Shown in pieces: positions 62,700 through 64,000 of a stretch of 64,000 bases of DNA. Origin of the DNA: an uncultured Bacteroidales bacterium (GTDB taxonomy: Bacteria; Bacteroidota; Bacteroidia; Bacteroidales; Bacteroidaceae); assembly GCA_902788315.1 (NCBI GenBank), contig CADAJS010000015.1:1-64000 (forward strand), in the 5' to 3' direction. A program made the position numbers and the translations under genes. How positions within the stretch are numbered: position 1 is the stretch's first letter; the number at the start of each line of letters is the position of its first letter. The notes below the pieces were generated by a model. That model saw only the letters and a list, made by a program, of their open reading frames with translations, was not told where the DNA came from and made no database searches.

Positions 62700-64000
62700 A
62701 TGAGTATCTGGCAAATCATACTAATAATCATAGGAATTATCTCTTGTGTGTTCTTCATCGTAGGTGCATATGAATTTTTTAAAGAATGGAAAGAGAAAGG
62801 GAAACCCAATTGGGGAGAATTGGCATTAGCATTCTTTTTCATACCTGCACTGCTCTTTTATTTCGGAGTTGAAGCAAGCATGTATCTAGCAGATGTGTGG
62901 GAAGACGGGGGATTCATTCGGCATCATAGGAAAGTTAGGAAACGAAAGGAGGAGAAGGAACGTGAGAAAGAAGAATATAACCGAATAAAGTCTGCTTATG
63001 AAAAAGGGGACCTGCGGAGAGATGAACTTCCAAGGGCCCTTGATGGGATTTGGTACTTTGAACTCTATGGCAAATTGTTAGACGGAGATGACTGGCGAAA
63101 CTTCGTGTATATTGAGAATGAATACAACACGGTGCTGAATGACTTCTTCAAGCGCCACCCGGTTATTCATCTAAAACATGACATCCGCGTGATATATCTG
63201 CCTGCGTGTGTGAAAGAACTGACAAACGAGGATGTACTCAGATATTGGAATCCTGGCTACAAGGGAATACTAGATAAAGATTGTGGAATAGATACGTCCT
63301 CGCTATTAGATGAGTTATGTTATCCAGAGGATGCCGCAAAACTTACACACGGATTGATATCTTGTTATGGCTGGAGTGAGAATCATGGGGCAAAGTACCT
63401 TCACGCCACATATTATCCCATAGAAGAAGCTGATGATGAAAGCATCATGCAGCAGATTGTGGCTATTGCGAAAGAAGCATTCCATAATAATACAACCGGA
63501 TTTTATTGTAGTGTTAAAAGACCGCCTAAAGATGCAGAACCTACAGAAGACTTTGCCGACGAACAATTTGATTGGGAAATTGAGGAGTTGGTAGATGAGA
63601 TTCGTGAACGGATAGAACAATTAGAGCAACGTGGTATCTCACGAACGATTTTGAAGAAACTTTTCACGGAAAAAATAGAACTTAGCCGACTTGTCATTAC
63701 AAAAGATATGCGCATTCTGCTCCCCGACTATAATGACATGGAAATAAAGATGGAACCAATAAACAAGGCCGTATATCTATTGTTTATCAAGCATCCAGAG
63801 GGTATTGTTTTCAAACATCTTCCTGATTACAGAAAGGAGCTGGCTGAGATTTACCAAATGATAAAGCCTATGGGACTTAACGAAAGGGTATTGAAAAGCA
63901 TTGATGATGTTACAAATCCTTGCCTCAACTCTATTAACGAAAAGTGTGCTCGCATTCGCGCTTCCTTCATAGCACAATTTGACGAGAATCTGGCGAAGCA
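62700..64000 (+). CDS. two-helix membrane protein, cut by the window end
   Basis: An open frame from ATG 62700 runs without a stop to the window edge, more than 433 codons. Two membrane helices lie at residues 4-25 and about 43-62, followed by a basic, charged stretch (KVRKRKEEKEREKEEY). The cytoplasmic part is mostly helical; late segments LLPDYNDMEIKMEPINKAVY and FIKHPEGIVFKHLPDYRKEL look well conserved. I have no family name. Its GC content is higher than the ATPase/helicase pair, so the AT-rich insertion may end near 62600. It follows the helicase by 107 bases. Confidence 0.6.
   Translation, partial: MSIWQIILIIIGIISCVFFIVGAYEFFKEWKEKGKPNWGELALAFFFIPALLFYFGVEASMYLADVWEDGGFIRHHRKVRKRKEEKEREKEEYNRIKSAYEKGDLRRDELPRALDGIWYFELYGKLLDGDDWRNFVYIENEYNTVLNDFFKRHPVIHLKHDIRVIYLPACVKELTNEDVLRYWNPGYKGILDKDCGIDTSSLLDELCYPEDAAKLTHGLISCYGWSENHGAKYLHATYYPIEEADDESIMQQIVAIAKEAFHNNTTGFYCSVKRPPKDAEPTEDFADEQFDWEIEELVDEIRERIEQLEQRGISRTILKKLFTEKIELSRLVITKDMRILLPDYNDMEIKMEPINKAVYLLFIKHPEGIVFKHLPDYRKELAEIYQMIKPMGLNERVLKSIDDVTNPCLNSINEKCARIRASFIAQFDENLAK

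Overview
The window looks like chromosomal DNA of a gut- or oral-type Bacteroidota species, most likely Prevotella/Segatella or a close Bacteroidales relative. Many genes are preceded by the Bacteroidota promoter box TAnnTTTG, often with a TTTG element 19-20 bases upstream. Ribosome-binding regions are A-rich rather than Shine-Dalgarno-like. The protein families also fit: BspA-type leucine-rich repeat proteins, FAS1 lipoproteins, GH97 and GH78 enzymes, type IX-like C-terminal tails and CvfB. Species cannot be fixed from sequence alone. Positions 1 to about 53,700 are GC-rich, so long antisense open frames are common and were discarded. From about 53,900 to 62,600 the DNA is markedly AT-rich.

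1-17.9 kb: a large plus-strand surface protein with a regulatory-like fold (101-4255), then a long minus-strand run, probably one operon read from 14.4 kb to 4.3 kb. That run holds an antiporter fused in frame to a subtilase, a hexapeptide acyltransferase, a GH78 rhamnosidase, a LolD-like ATPase, CvfB and an SGNH hydrolase. The plus strand then carries asd and a second GH78-like enzyme. 18-32.6 kb: a GH97 glycosidase with a carbohydrate-binding tail, a BspA-like protein divergent from a membrane-bound AraC-type regulator, an outer-membrane barrel with galM, and two tandem FAS1 lipoproteins. Several strong hairpin terminators separate these units.

32.6-37.2 kb: an M24 aminopeptidase and a gamma-carbonic anhydrase read divergently. 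They are followed by a non-coding kilobase with a candidate small RNA, three kinds of repeats, a tRNA-Leu(TAG) trailed by 111-base repeats that each carry a copy of the tRNA 3' end, and a Y1 (REP-associated type) transposase. 37.2-44.6 kb: a minus-strand set that looks devoted to the cell wall (split amidase, metallophosphoesterase with a propeller, NamZ-like muramidase, HGSNAT/NagX-like membrane acyltransferase), driven by a duplicated promoter cassette. 45-52.2 kb: GDPD, an MBL-fold protein, an S41 protease, a DUF3316-like protein and parC.

52.5-64 kb is accessory. A beheaded kinase gene marks an edge. Beyond it, on AT-rich DNA, lie an unrecognised 312-residue protein, a 1663-residue sacsin-type GHKL ATPase and, overlapping it by one base, an SF1 helicase fused to an intact PIN nuclease. 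A membrane protein follows and runs off the window. The ATPase plus helicase-PIN pair is the best candidate for an undescribed, probably antiphage, system.
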